The position numbers were made by a program, and so were the translations under genes. A stretch of 12,863 nt of DNA from Myxococcota bacterium. Lineage in GTDB: Bacteria; Myxococcota_A; UBA9160; PR03. Every line of letters begins with the position of its first letter. Position 1 is the first letter of the stretch. Below are positions 1 through 5,645 of this stretch, in pieces. The notes under the pieces were generated by a model. The model saw only the letters and a list, made by a program, of their open reading frames with translations. It made no database searches and was not told the DNA's origin. The stretch lies in the NCBI GenBank assembly GCA_030066475.1, contig JASJBO010000122.1, forward strand, positions 1 through 12,863. Direction: 5' to 3'.

Positions 1-38
1 GGGGTGCCCGCGTAGGGAGTCGTTGCCGGTGCGGGCGC

Positions 39-103
39 GTCTTGATGGACTTCGCTCGCCTGCGGCTCGCTGCGCGCTCCGCCGCTGCGCGGCTGCGCTT
101 GCG
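39..103 (+). repeat. dispersed intergenic repeat, copy A
   Basis: This GC-rich non-coding stretch lies downstream of the SH3 protein's stop codon. It closely resembles the reverse complement of 8042-8109: 39 of the first 46 bases match. The shared core CTCGCTGCGCGCTCCG (66-81 here, 8067-8082 there) is identical, and CTGCGCTTGCG recurs further on (93-103 here, 8042-8052 there). A shorter third copy is at 1176-1215. The remaining bases 1-38 show no gene I can support; an in-frame TAG at 13-15 could be the end of a gene running in from the left. Confidence 0.6.
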
Positions 104-121
104 CCGGCGACCTCGTTCGCT

Positions 122-138
122 CCTGCCGACTTGGCAGG
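122..138 (-). terminator. short hairpin downstream of the SH3 gene
   Basis: CCTGCC (122-127) and GGCAGG (133-138) form a 6-bp stem with a 5-nt loop, about 30 nt beyond the stop of the minus-strand SH3 gene. No U-run follows on the minus strand, so it is at best a weak or Rho-assisted terminator. Confidence 0.25.
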
Positions 139-167
139 CGGGCGGGACTTTGTCTGTGCTGTGTGCC

Positions 168-746
168 CTAGAGCTTGATCCGGGGCGGCGTGCGGCGGGA
201 GCCGAGGCGCTGGAGGATGGCGCCCACCAGCATGCCGGCGGCGAGGATCGCGGCGCCCGTGATCAGGTAGGGCCAGCGCTCGCCCGCCTTGAGGTCGAGG
301 TTCTCGGCCGTGAGCCGGGAGATCTCGGCGTCGCGCTCCGCCTCGCCGGCGGCCAGCCGCTCGCGCTCCTCGCGGGTCGCCTCGAACTCGCGCGTGGTCC
401 TGTCGAGCTTCTGGCGCAGCGAGCCGAGCTCGGCCTCGAGCGACGCCACCCGGAGCGCCGGCGGCGGGTCGGGAGCGACGAAGCGTTCGGGGATCCAGCC
501 GCTCCTGCCGTTGGCCTGGACGTGCGCCCAGCCCTCGACCCGCTCCAGCAGCTGCAGCGAGTCCCCCGTCTCGACCGCGCCGATGATGCGATGCCCGGTG
601 CTGGGTCCGGTGCGCAGGTTCACGCGTACGTCGCCCTGGACCCACGCCTGCTGCTGCGCGCCAGCGCTGGCCGCCAACATCGACCCGATCGCGACGAGCG
701 CCGCGAGCGGGAGAAGCACGCTTCCCACGGTCCTTCCCAGGAACAT
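168..746 (-). CDS. SH3-domain, coiled-coil, membrane-anchored envelope protein (YgiM/TIGR04211-like)
   Basis: Predicted 192-aa envelope protein. The frame is open further upstream, but the ATG at 746 was chosen because it opens directly on a signal peptide. That peptide covers about residues 1-30, with a likely cleavage after ASAGA. A bacterial SH3 domain follows at about 34-89, with the typical NLRTGPS, GD and WIPERFV elements. A charged heptad-like coiled coil occupies about 98-155. A hydrophobic anchor at about 160-182 precedes a short basic tail. The order signal, SH3, coiled coil, C-terminal TM matches the YgiM family of SH3-and-anchor proteins, usually thought to bind the cell wall; the exact role is not established. 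It is divergent from tRNA-Asn and separated from it by 293 bp of palindrome-rich DNA. I see no operon partner in the window. A purine-rich AGGACGGA lies about 15 nt upstream, so the ribosome binding site is weak. Confidence 0.8.
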   Translation of the reverse strand: MFLGRTVGSVLLPLAALVAIGSMLAASAGAQQQAWVQGDVRVNLRTGPSTGHRIIGAVETGDSLQLLERVEGWAHVQANGRSGWIPERFVAPDPPPALRVASLEAELGSLRQKLDRTTREFEATREERERLAAGEAERDAEISRLTAENLDLKAGERWPYLITGAAILAAGMLVGAILQRLGSRRTPPRIKL

Positions 747-800
747 GCCGGCGCAGTGTATCCGTCCTGTCGGGAGCCGAAAGCGTCTGCCGCTCCGGTC

Positions 801-818
801 GGCCGGGAACCCGGCCGG
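801..818. repeat. 18-bp perfect palindrome
   Basis: CGGCCGGG, AA, CCCGGCCG form an inverted repeat upstream of the SH3 gene. Its position upstream of both flanking genes argues against a terminator for either. It could be an operator-like site or part of the palindrome cluster that includes 878-924. Confidence 0.5.
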
Positions 819-877
819 TCGCCGGGGCGACTCATCGAGCGTGCGTGATGGAGGGCCGCACACCCTCTCCATCTCGC

Positions 878-924
878 GTCACCGACCCGCCGGGGCCGCC
901 CACAGCTCCCGGCGGGTCGGTGAC
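878..924. repeat. perfect 17-bp inverted repeat with 13-nt loop
   Basis: The arms 878-894 and 908-924 are exact reverse complements (GTCACCGACCCGCCGGG and its complement), around a 13-nt loop. The structure is stable enough to fold as RNA or cruciform DNA. No T-run follows on either strand, and both flanking genes, SH3 (-) and tRNA-Asn (+), are transcribed away from it, so it does not look like an intrinsic terminator for them. Function unknown. Confidence 0.8.
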
Positions 925-999
925 CAGCCGGCTCGACACGGCCCGTGGGGCCGCCCGAGCGAGCCGAGGCGCCTCTCGCGCTGCGGCGAGCCCCGGCGA

Positions 1000-1027
1000 T
1001 TGCGTTCCCGGAGCCCTCTCCTAGAAT
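1000..1027 (+). promoter_or_regulatory. candidate sigma70 promoter of tRNA-Asn
   Basis: A -10 element TAGAAT (1022-1027, 5 of 6 to consensus) sits 12 bp before the tRNA. TTGCGT (1000-1005) lies 16 nt upstream as a partial -35. Transcription would start around 1033-1035, just ahead of the mature 5' end. Confidence 0.45.
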
Positions 1028-1039
1028 CCGGTGCCCCGA

Positions 1040-1115
1040 TCCCCGGTAGCTCAGCTGGTAGAGCGGTCGGCTGTTAACCGATTGGTCGCAGGTTCGAGTC
1101 CTGCCCGGGGAGCCA
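1040..1115 (+). tRNA. tRNA-Asn (anticodon GTT)
   Basis: A 76-nt cloverleaf. The acceptor stem TCCCCGG (1040-1046) pairs with CCGGGGA; the discriminator is G and CCA is encoded (1113-1115). The D arm carries AGCTCAGCTGGTAGAGC. The anticodon stem GTCGG/CCGAT closes a 7-nt loop CTGTTAA with GTT at 1073-1075, which decodes asparagine codons. The T loop is the canonical GGTTCGAGTCC. No strong intrinsic terminator follows. Confidence 0.97.
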
Positions 1116-1175
1116 TCCCTCCCACCGCGACCGCGGGGTCTTCGCCCCACCCTGGTCCTCGACGGCACCCCGCAG

Positions 1176-1215
1176 AAAGCCGGCGAAGCCGCGCAGCGAG
1201 CGGCGAGCGAAGTCC
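1176..1215 (-). repeat. dispersed intergenic repeat, copy C (shorter)
   Basis: Read on the minus strand, GGACTTCGCTCGCC (1202-1215) is identical to 47-60 of copy A. GCTCGCTGCGCG (1190-1201) is identical to 65-76 of copy A. The two blocks are closer together than in copy A by a few bases. The element lies between tRNA-Asn and the lipoprotein, about 40 nt before the latter's start. Confidence 0.5.
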
Positions 1216-1256
1216 CCTTGGCTAACCTCGGCAAGGCGGAGTCGAGGAGTCTCCGG

Positions 1257-1823
1257 ATGCCGAGAGCCTGGGTCCTTGCGCTGCCCGTGCTGGTCGCGTG
1301 CGCCAGCCTGTCGCACAGTGGAGCCTACGTGGCGGACCGCAACCGGGAGCGCCTGAGCGCCCTGGCACCCGGCATGTCTCGCGACGCGGTCGTCGCGACG
1401 ATGGGGGCGCGCGGCTACCGGGTTCGCGAGGGCGGGGGGCTGCGGCCGTTCGCGGTCGAGAACCCCCACCACGAGGCGCGGATCGTCCTGCGGGACGGCT
1501 CCGAGGCCGAGCTGCTCTACTACTACACCGACCTGGCGGTCGCGGACGGCTTCGCGTCGATCGACGAGCTGACGCCGGTCGTGCTGCGCGGCGAACGGCT
1601 GCTGGCCACCGGCTGGGACTGGGTCCAGGCGGAGGCGGATCCGCGGGCGCTCGAGGAGCTGGAGCGCGACGAGACGGCGCGCGAGATCCGGGCGGCGCGT
1701 CTGAGCGAGCAGCGCGCCGTGGGACTCGATCCCGCGGAGCGCGAGTACCGCGAGGCCGTGGGGCAGGGCACCTACCTGATTCGCGCCATCTACGGCTACG
1801 GCCAGTCGGGCTTCGGCTTCTGA
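1257..1823 (+). CDS. BamE/SmpA-like outer-membrane lipoprotein
   Basis: Predicted 188-aa lipoprotein. The ATG at 1257 is preferred over an upstream in-frame TTG (1218) because GAGGAG (1244-1249) lies 7 nt ahead of it. It also places a lipobox (LVAC, Cys15) right after a short hydrophobic signal. After the lipid anchor, residues about 33-60 carry the pattern RLSALAPGMSRDAVVATMG, the signature of SmpA/OmlA/BamE-like small lipoproteins (Leu-x-x-Gly-Met-x-x-x-x-Val). The following beta-rich part with LLYYYTD and LLATGWDW fits the same fold. The C-terminal third is helical and charged, ending in a Tyr/Gly-rich tail (IYGYGQSGFGF). BamE-type proteins help outer-membrane protein assembly, but many paralogues have no known role, so only the fold is claimed. 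Its TGA is 1 nt from the convergent VWA gene's stop. Confidence 0.65.
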   Translation: MPRAWVLALPVLVACASLSHSGAYVADRNRERLSALAPGMSRDAVVATMGARGYRVREGGGLRPFAVENPHHEARIVLRDGSEAELLYYYTDLAVADGFASIDELTPVVLRGERLLATGWDWVQAEADPRALEELERDETAREIRAARLSEQRAVGLDPAEREYREAVGQGTYLIRAIYGYGQSGFGF

Positions 1824-1824
1824 G

Positions 1825-3033
1825 TCACTGCTCGCGCACCGGCTCGAGCTCGAGCTCGAGCTCGCGGTTCCCGTCGCGGCTGCGTCCGGTCTCGAGCTCG
1901 AGCATCAGCTCGGTCTCCGCCGTGCGCGCGCGCAGCAGCTCGAGGAGCGCCTCCAGCTCCGCCGCGCGGCGCGCGGCCAGCGCCGGATCGGAATCCGCCG
2001 CGAGCAGGTGCACCCGGCGCCGCAGCTCGGCGCTGCCGCCGGCCTCGCCCTCGACCCGGACGGCGATCTCGTTCGCGCCCGCGACGAGCGGGAGGAAGCC
2101 GTCGAAGCTCCCGTCCGCGAACAGACGCACCGCGCTTCCCGCTGCGCCGCTCGTGCGGTTCTCGAGGGTCACCTGCGAGACTCCCGCCAGCCGGACGCGC
2201 GGCAGCAGTCCCAGCACCGCGCCCGGTGTCTCGCTCTGGAGCGTGCGCCCGCCGGCGGCCTCCGCGAGACGGCGATAGAAGGACAGGCCGGCCAGGGCGT
2301 CGGGACCCAGCGCGAAGGCCAGGATCCGCACCTCGGACGCCGCCGCCTCGCGCGCGGCGGCGAGCGCCTCGCGGCGCGCGAGCGAGGGCGGGTGCGGGCT
2401 CGACGGGTGGCCGTCGGAGAGCAGCAGCACCGTGCGGTGGCGCGGCGGATCCGCGTGCGGGGGCCCGAGCAGCGCGAGCGCGGCGCGGATCGGGGCGGCG
2501 AAGTCGGTCTTGCCGCCCGTCGTCCGGGCGCGCGCGGCGAGCGTCGCGAGGGCCTCCGAGAGCTGCTCGCTCGAAGCGCCGAGCGGCGCCGCGACGCGCG
2601 CCCGCTCGTCCGCGTCGATCAGCGCGATCCGCGTGTAGCGGGGATCGACACCGGCCGCGAAGCGCCGCGCGGCCTCGATCAGCGCGGCGGCGGTGGTGTC
2701 GTCGAGGTCACTCGAGTAGTGCCGCCGCTCGAGGTTCGTGGTCTGGATGTTGCGGCTGCGCAGCTGGCGCAGCCGGCTGCTCATCCGGCCCAGCTCGCCG
2801 TCGCCGTCCACGTCCACGCCCGACGCGAGCCAGGTGCTCGCCGACAGGTCCAGCACCAGCACCACGTCGTGGTGGCGGGTGGGGCCGACCCCGGCGCGTC
2901 CCCGCACCTCGACCCAGGCGACGCCCTCGTGCACGGCGTCGCTGGCGGGGCTCTCCAGCGCGATCCAGGGCTCCTGCCCCCGGGCCGGCCCCGCCAGCAG
3001 GGCGAGCAGCAGTGCCCAGGCGAGCCGGTGCAC
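1825..3033 (-). CDS. secreted von Willebrand factor A domain protein
   Basis: A 402-aa exported protein with a GTG start 4 nt after the greA stop, so probably translationally coupled to greA. A signal peptide (about 1-19) is followed by a short beta domain (22-50) and a VWA domain (about 56-290). The MIDAS metal site is visible as D62-x-S64-x-S66, with a later TGGKTD threonine and the LLLSDGHPSS strand. Directly after the DxSxS motif, residues 74-82 read DVDGDGELG, an EF-hand-like calcium loop inserted in the VWA fold. A second beta region (about 290-345) precedes a Glu/Leu-rich helical tail ending in LELELE. VWA proteins mediate metal-dependent protein contacts; no partner such as MoxR is seen nearby, so the function is open. 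Cotranscription with greA is inferred from spacing only. Confidence 0.8.
   Translation of the reverse strand: MHRLAWALLLALLAGPARGQEPWIALESPASDAVHEGVAWVEVRGRAGVGPTRHHDVVLVLDLSASTWLASGVDVDGDGELGRMSSRLRQLRSRNIQTTNLERRHYSSDLDDTTAAALIEAARRFAAGVDPRYTRIALIDADERARVAAPLGASSEQLSEALATLAARARTTGGKTDFAAPIRAALALLGPPHADPPRHRTVLLLSDGHPSSPHPPSLARREALAAAREAAASEVRILAFALGPDALAGLSFYRRLAEAAGGRTLQSETPGAVLGLLPRVRLAGVSQVTLENRTSGAAGSAVRLFADGSFDGFLPLVAGANEIAVRVEGEAGGSAELRRRVHLLAADSDPALAARRAAELEALLELLRARTAETELMLELETGRSRDGNRELELELEPVREQ
1842..1864. repeat. tandem CTCGAG hexamer run in coding sequence
   Basis: About 3.8 copies of the palindromic hexamer CTCGAG encode the alternating Leu-Glu tail of the VWA protein. A second two-copy block sits at 1891-1902. 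The hexamer length keeps the frame if copy number varies. Confidence 0.8.
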
Positions 3034-3037
3034 GACG

Positions 3038-3514
3038 TCAGTCGAAGCGGATCTCGAGGATCTCGAACTCGCGGGTGCCCTTGGGAACGCGGACCGTGAC
3101 GACTTCGTCGGGAGGCTTGCCCATCAGGGCGCGGGCCACCGGCGAGGTGACCGAGATGGTTCCGGCCGAGACGTCCGACTCGTCCTCGCCCACGATCCGG
3201 TAGGAGACCTCCTCGCCGCTGTCGGTGTCCATCAGCAGCACGGTGGCGCCGAAGCGCACCGCATCGGGGCTCTGGCCCTTCGGATCGATCACCTGGGCGC
3301 GCGCCAGCTTGTCCTCGAGCTGGGCGATGCGGCCCTCGATCTGGGCCTGACGCTCCTTGGCCGCCTCGAACTCGGCGTTCTCGGAGATGTCGCCGTGCGC
3401 GCGCGCCACCTCGATGTCCTTCGAGTTCTGGCGGCGCTCCACGGTCTTCAGGCGCTTCAGCTCGTCCTCGAGCGCGGAGAATCCGTGGGGCGTCATCGGG
3501 ACGCGGTCCGACAT
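3038..3514 (-). CDS. greA: transcription elongation factor GreA
   Basis: A 158-aa protein, the same length as E. coli GreA. GreA enters the secondary channel of RNA polymerase and stimulates cleavage of backtracked transcripts. The N-terminal coiled coil (about 12-76) carries the tip motif ARAHGDISENAEF, with the acidic pair D42 and E45 that corresponds to E. coli D41/E44 and helps hold the catalytic Mg. The C-terminal FKBP-like domain shows FGATV, SYRIVGEDE, ISVTSPVARALMGK and VRVPKGTREFEI. The start MSDRVPMT aligns with the usual MQAIPMT, and GGGAG lies about 9 nt upstream. The gene is followed 4 nt later by the VWA gene. Upstream, a strong promoter is separated from the start codon by an intrinsic terminator (3585-3617), suggesting attenuation. 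Confidence 0.97.
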   Translation of the reverse strand: MSDRVPMTPHGFSALEDELKRLKTVERRQNSKDIEVARAHGDISENAEFEAAKERQAQIEGRIAQLEDKLARAQVIDPKGQSPDAVRFGATVLLMDTDSGEEVSYRIVGEDESDVSAGTISVTSPVARALMGKPPDEVVTVRVPKGTREFEILEIRFD

Positions 3515-3584
3515 CGCCTGTGCTCCCGGTACACTGCGTGACCCCGGTCGGTCCTTCCAGCGGACGGCGGCTGGCGGTCGCGCG

Positions 3585-3617
3585 AAAAAAGACGACGCCC
3601 TCCGGGGGGAGAGCGTC
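3585..3617 (-). terminator. intrinsic terminator/attenuator in the greA leader
   Basis: On the minus strand GACGCUCUCC (3617-3608) pairs with GGAGGGCGUC (3603-3594), a 10-bp stem with one U-G pair, closed by a CCCC loop. GUC and then six U residues (3590-3585) follow. It lies 70 nt upstream of greA and only a few nt after the predicted start of transcription, so most transcripts should stop there as RNAs of about 37 nt. No minus-strand gene ends nearby, which makes a role in the greA leader the simplest reading. Confidence 0.7.
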
Positions 3618-3627
3618 AGCTCATTTC

Positions 3628-3656
3628 AGGCTACGGGCCCCACCAGTTGCTGTCAA
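3628..3656 (-). promoter_or_regulatory. predicted sigma70 promoter of greA
   Basis: On the minus strand a perfect TTGACA (3656-3651) is followed, after exactly 17 nt, by TAGCCT (3633-3628), which keeps the key T, A and final T of the -10. Transcription would begin near 3621. I found no comparable promoter between the terminator and greA. Confidence 0.55.
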
Positions 3657-3680
3657 CGCGTTCTCGGGGGAGCAGACGTC

Positions 3681-4289
3681 GTGGAATCCCTTCACCCCAT
3701 GGGGGGGGCGGCGCTGGCGCGCAGGCCCGATCCGCGCCGTCTCGTCGGGCTCGGACTGGCCTTCTACGGCGCGCTGCTGCTGCTGGCCTGGCTGTGGCGA
3801 GGCGTCTGGAGTGGGGAGTCCCTGCTGCTCGCCGATGCGGCGAGCCGGATCGTCTGGCCGCGCGACCTGGGCCTGGGGCTCGGCAGCGCCGCTGCGATGA
3901 TCGCGGCCTCGCGCTGGCTGACCGACCACACCCGCTGGGGGGCGGCGCTCGCGCGCGAGCTGGCCGCCCTGGTCGGGCCGCTGCGGCCCCAGCAGGCCTG
4001 GCTGCTGGCCCTCACCAGCGGGGTCGCCGAGGAGGCCTTCTTCCGCGGCGCCCTGCAGCCGCAGGTCGGGCTCTGGCTGGCGAGCCTGCTGTTCGCGCTG
4101 GCGCACTTCGTGCCGCGGCGCGACCTGCTCGCCTGGGCGCCGTTCTCGCTCGTGGCCGGCCTGCTGCTCGGCGGGCTCTATGCGGCCACGGGGAGTCTGG
4201 TGGCGCCGATCGTCGCCCACGTCGTGCTGAACGGGGTGAACCTGAGCCGCCTGGCGCGCGAGCTCGCGCCGCGTCCAGCCGTGGACTAG
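3681..4289 (+). CDS. CPBP-family intramembrane metalloprotease
   Basis: A 202-aa membrane protein of the CPBP (Rce1/Abi-like) family. The GTG at 3681 is preferred: GGGGGAG (3666-3672) sits 8 nt upstream, whereas the ATG at 3699 has no good ribosome binding site. The catalytic motifs are all present: EEAFFR with E117, E118 and R122; FALAHF with H142; and HVVLN with H180 and N184. Hydrophobic helices precede and surround these motifs, starting at about residue 15. Members cleave membrane-embedded substrates, but the bacterial substrates are mostly unknown. The gene diverges from greA, and its upstream region overlaps the greA promoter on the other strand. Its stop shares the tetranucleotide CTAG with the convergent small gene. 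Confidence 0.88.
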   Translation: MESLHPMGGAALARRPDPRRLVGLGLAFYGALLLLAWLWRGVWSGESLLLADAASRIVWPRDLGLGLGSAAAMIAASRWLTDHTRWGAALARELAALVGPLRPQQAWLLALTSGVAEEAFFRGALQPQVGLWLASLLFALAHFVPRRDLLAWAPFSLVAGLLLGGLYAATGSLVAPIVAHVVLNGVNLSRLARELAPRPAVD

Positions 4290-4549
4290 AGGATCGGCTC
4301 GGAGTCGTCGTCTCCGTCGAGCAGGCGCTCTTCGAGAACGCGCAGCAGGTAGCCCACCAGCAGCAGGTTGGGCAGTCGCGCCCGGCCCTTGTCGTCGATG
4401 CCCGCAGCGCGCCCGAAGTCGTCGCCGTACTTCCGGAAGAAGTCGAGCGTCTCGAGCGGGACGTTCTTCGCGAGGACCTCGTTGATCTGATCGACCTCGA
4501 GCTCGGCGAACAGATCCGCGAACTCCCAGGCCAGCTCCGAGTGCGTCAT
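4286..4549 (-). CDS. small acidic protein of unknown function
   Basis: An 87-aa soluble protein. I do not recognise the family. The ATG at 4549 starts MTHSELAWEFADLF; the frame is open further upstream, but that part is proline- and serine-rich and unlike the rest. Residues about 5-40 form an acidic amphipathic helix region (DLFAELEVDQINEVL). FFRKYGDDFGRAAGIDDKGRARLPN comes next, then a hydrophobic helix (LLLVGYLLRVLEERLL) and an acidic end (DGDDDSE). It has no signal peptide or clear membrane span. GGGGG lies 12 nt ahead of the ATG, so the ribosome binding site is poor. A promoter-like sequence (4647-4675) and three TTCACCC repeats precede it. It converges on the CPBP gene with overlapping stops. 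Confidence 0.6.
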   Translation of the reverse strand: MTHSELAWEFADLFAELEVDQINEVLAKNVPLETLDFFRKYGDDFGRAAGIDDKGRARLPNLLLVGYLLRVLEERLLDGDDDSEPIL

Positions 4550-4570
4550 CGGATGTCGAGGCCCCCATTT

Positions 4571-4597
4571 GGGTGAAGATTTGGGTGAAGGGGTGAA
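4571..4597. repeat. three GGGTGAA direct repeats
   Basis: GGGTGAA occurs at 4571-4577, 4583-4589 and 4591-4597 (TTCACCC on the transcribed strand), the first two within a tandem 12-mer. They fall in the predicted 5' leader of the 87-aa gene and could be an operator or an RNA-binding site. Confidence 0.5.
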
Positions 4598-4646
4598 CGG
4601 TTGAGGCGGGCTGGGTCGAACACGGAGTGCGTTCGACGGCACGGCG

Positions 4647-4675
4647 ATCCTGACACCGGGGTCAACCGTTGTCAA
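4647..4675 (-). promoter_or_regulatory. candidate promoter of the 87-aa gene
   Basis: On the minus strand TTGACA (4675-4670) is followed after 17 nt by CAGGAT (4652-4647), a weak -10. A second GTTGAC lies 10 bp downstream of the first, forming a direct repeat. The start would be near 4640, giving a leader of about 90 nt. Confidence 0.35.
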
Positions 4676-4870
4676 CGCAATCGTGCACGAGAGGCCCTCT
4701 ACCCCTCGAATTCGGTGGATTCTTCCGTGCGCGATCCCTGCCGTCGCGATGCGCGCACGTCGTTCGGTGTGCTCGTCGTGGCGCGTGTCGCGGGCGGTGC
4801 GCGCGCACCGACGCGCCGTGGCTTTCGTCGCAGCGACGCGGCCTGCCGTGGGGAGTTGCCGGTGCGCTGC

Positions 4871-5374
4871 CTACGTCGACTCCTCCTCGGGAGCGGGTGT
4901 CGGCAGCTCGGCGGCCGAATCGAACAACGTCTCGCGCACGAAGAGCGGTGCGCCGAAGCGGAGCGCCAGCGCGATCGCGTCGCTCGGACGGGAGTCCACC
5001 TCGAGCAGCTCGCCATTCGAGCGCAGCACCAGGATCGCGTAGAAGGTGCCCCCGCGGAGCTCGGTCACGATCACCCGCTCGACCGACCCGTCGAGGCGGT
5101 CGATCACGCGCTTGGCCAGGTCGTGGGTGTTGGGGCGCGGTCGATCGCGCCGCTCGATCTCGGAGGCGATCGAGTGCGCCTCGCTGAAGCCGATCCAGAT
5201 CGGCAGCCTGCGCCCGCGGCCGTCCGATTCCTGCAGGACGATGACGGGCGCGCCGGCGCGCTTGTCGACCGCTACGTAGCCGACCTGGACGGCGACGTCG
5301 CGCGGGCTCTCGCTCCTGTCGGAGCCACAGGCGAGCAGCGCGGTGATCGCGATCGGGAGCAGGAGCCTCGGCAT
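4871..5374 (-). CDS. bifunctional nuclease (DUF151/BFN) domain lipoprotein
   Basis: A 167-aa protein. The ATG at 5374 is preceded by GAGAGG at 5 nt and opens on MPRLLLPIAITALLAC, a lipoprotein signal with Cys16 in an LLAC-G lipobox. Glycine after the cysteine favours the outer membrane in proteobacterial-type sorting. Residues about 30-150 match the BFN/DUF151 domain closely: APVIVLQE, LPIWIGFSEA, RPRPNTHDL, GGTFYA, VDSRPSDAIALALR and FVRE. Studied BFN proteins are reported to have DNase and RNase activity, but the biochemical basis is thin and most family members lack a signal peptide. The tail is acidic (PAPEEEST). The gene is divergent from tRNA-Pro across only 56 bp, so its promoter must overlap that of the tRNA or the tRNA itself. 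Confidence 0.85.
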   Translation of the reverse strand: MPRLLLPIAITALLACGSDRSESPRDVAVQVGYVAVDKRAGAPVIVLQESDGRGRRLPIWIGFSEAHSIASEIERRDRPRPNTHDLAKRVIDRLDGSVERVIVTELRGGTFYAILVLRSNGELLEVDSRPSDAIALALRFGAPLFVRETLFDSAAELPTPAPEEEST

Positions 5375-5430
5375 GGGGACCTCTCGATTCCCTCGGATGC
5401 TATGGCATACTGCTCGATCGATCGATTCCT

Positions 5431-5507
<77 letters not shown>

Positions 5508-5566
5508 TCACCACCGCCGCTCCGACCGCCGCGAGGCGGCCTCCGGGAGCGGCTCCCGAATCGCCT

Positions 5567-5600
5567 GCCCCGGCCCCCCGCGGGCCGGGGCTTCGCTTTC
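5567..5600 (+). terminator. GC-rich terminator after tRNA-Pro
   Basis: GCCCCGGCCC (5567-5576) and GGGCCGGGGC (5582-5591) form a perfect 10-bp stem with a 5-nt loop, followed by TTCGCTTTC, a broken T-run. It is a plausible terminator for the tRNA and would insulate the exporter gene, whose own -10-like TAGAAT lies just beyond. Confidence 0.5.
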
Positions 5601-5613
5601 TCGCCCCCGGGTC

Positions 5614-5619
5614 TAGAAT
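5614..5619 (+). promoter_or_regulatory. candidate -10 element of the exporter gene
   Basis: TAGAAT, identical to the element before tRNA-Asn, lies 26 nt ahead of the exporter ATG. The bases at the -35 distance (TTCGCT, 5592-5597) match poorly. Confidence 0.3.
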
Positions 5620-5645
5620 GCCGGCTCCGGGGGGCGCGGGAGCGC

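Larger units (their letters stand above)
4550..4870. other. intergenic region without a gene
   Basis: These 321 bases hold the leader of the 87-aa gene (repeats at 4571-4597, promoter candidate at 4647-4675). Beyond that, the region is the downstream side of the nuclease-like lipoprotein gene. It contains a perfect 16-bp alternating palindrome CGGTGCGCGCGCACCG (4795-4810) and CGTCGC-A-GCGACG (4826-4838). No U-run follows either one. I see no supported protein or RNA gene. Confidence 0.55.

Noticed and set aside
1031..1225. A short open frame reading PVAQLVERSAVNRLVAGSSPA across tRNA-Asn
   Set aside because: It is the well-known translation artefact of a tRNA gene; the cloverleaf is complete.
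1218..1256. TTG start for the BamE-like lipoprotein
   Set aside because: It would place 13 charged residues before the signal peptide and has no ribosome binding site; ATG 1257 has GAGGAG at 7 nt.
4795..4810. 16-bp alternating purine-pyrimidine palindrome CGGTGCGCGCGCACCG as a regulatory site
   Set aside because: No gene start nearby and such runs arise easily at this GC content; noted but not claimed as functional.
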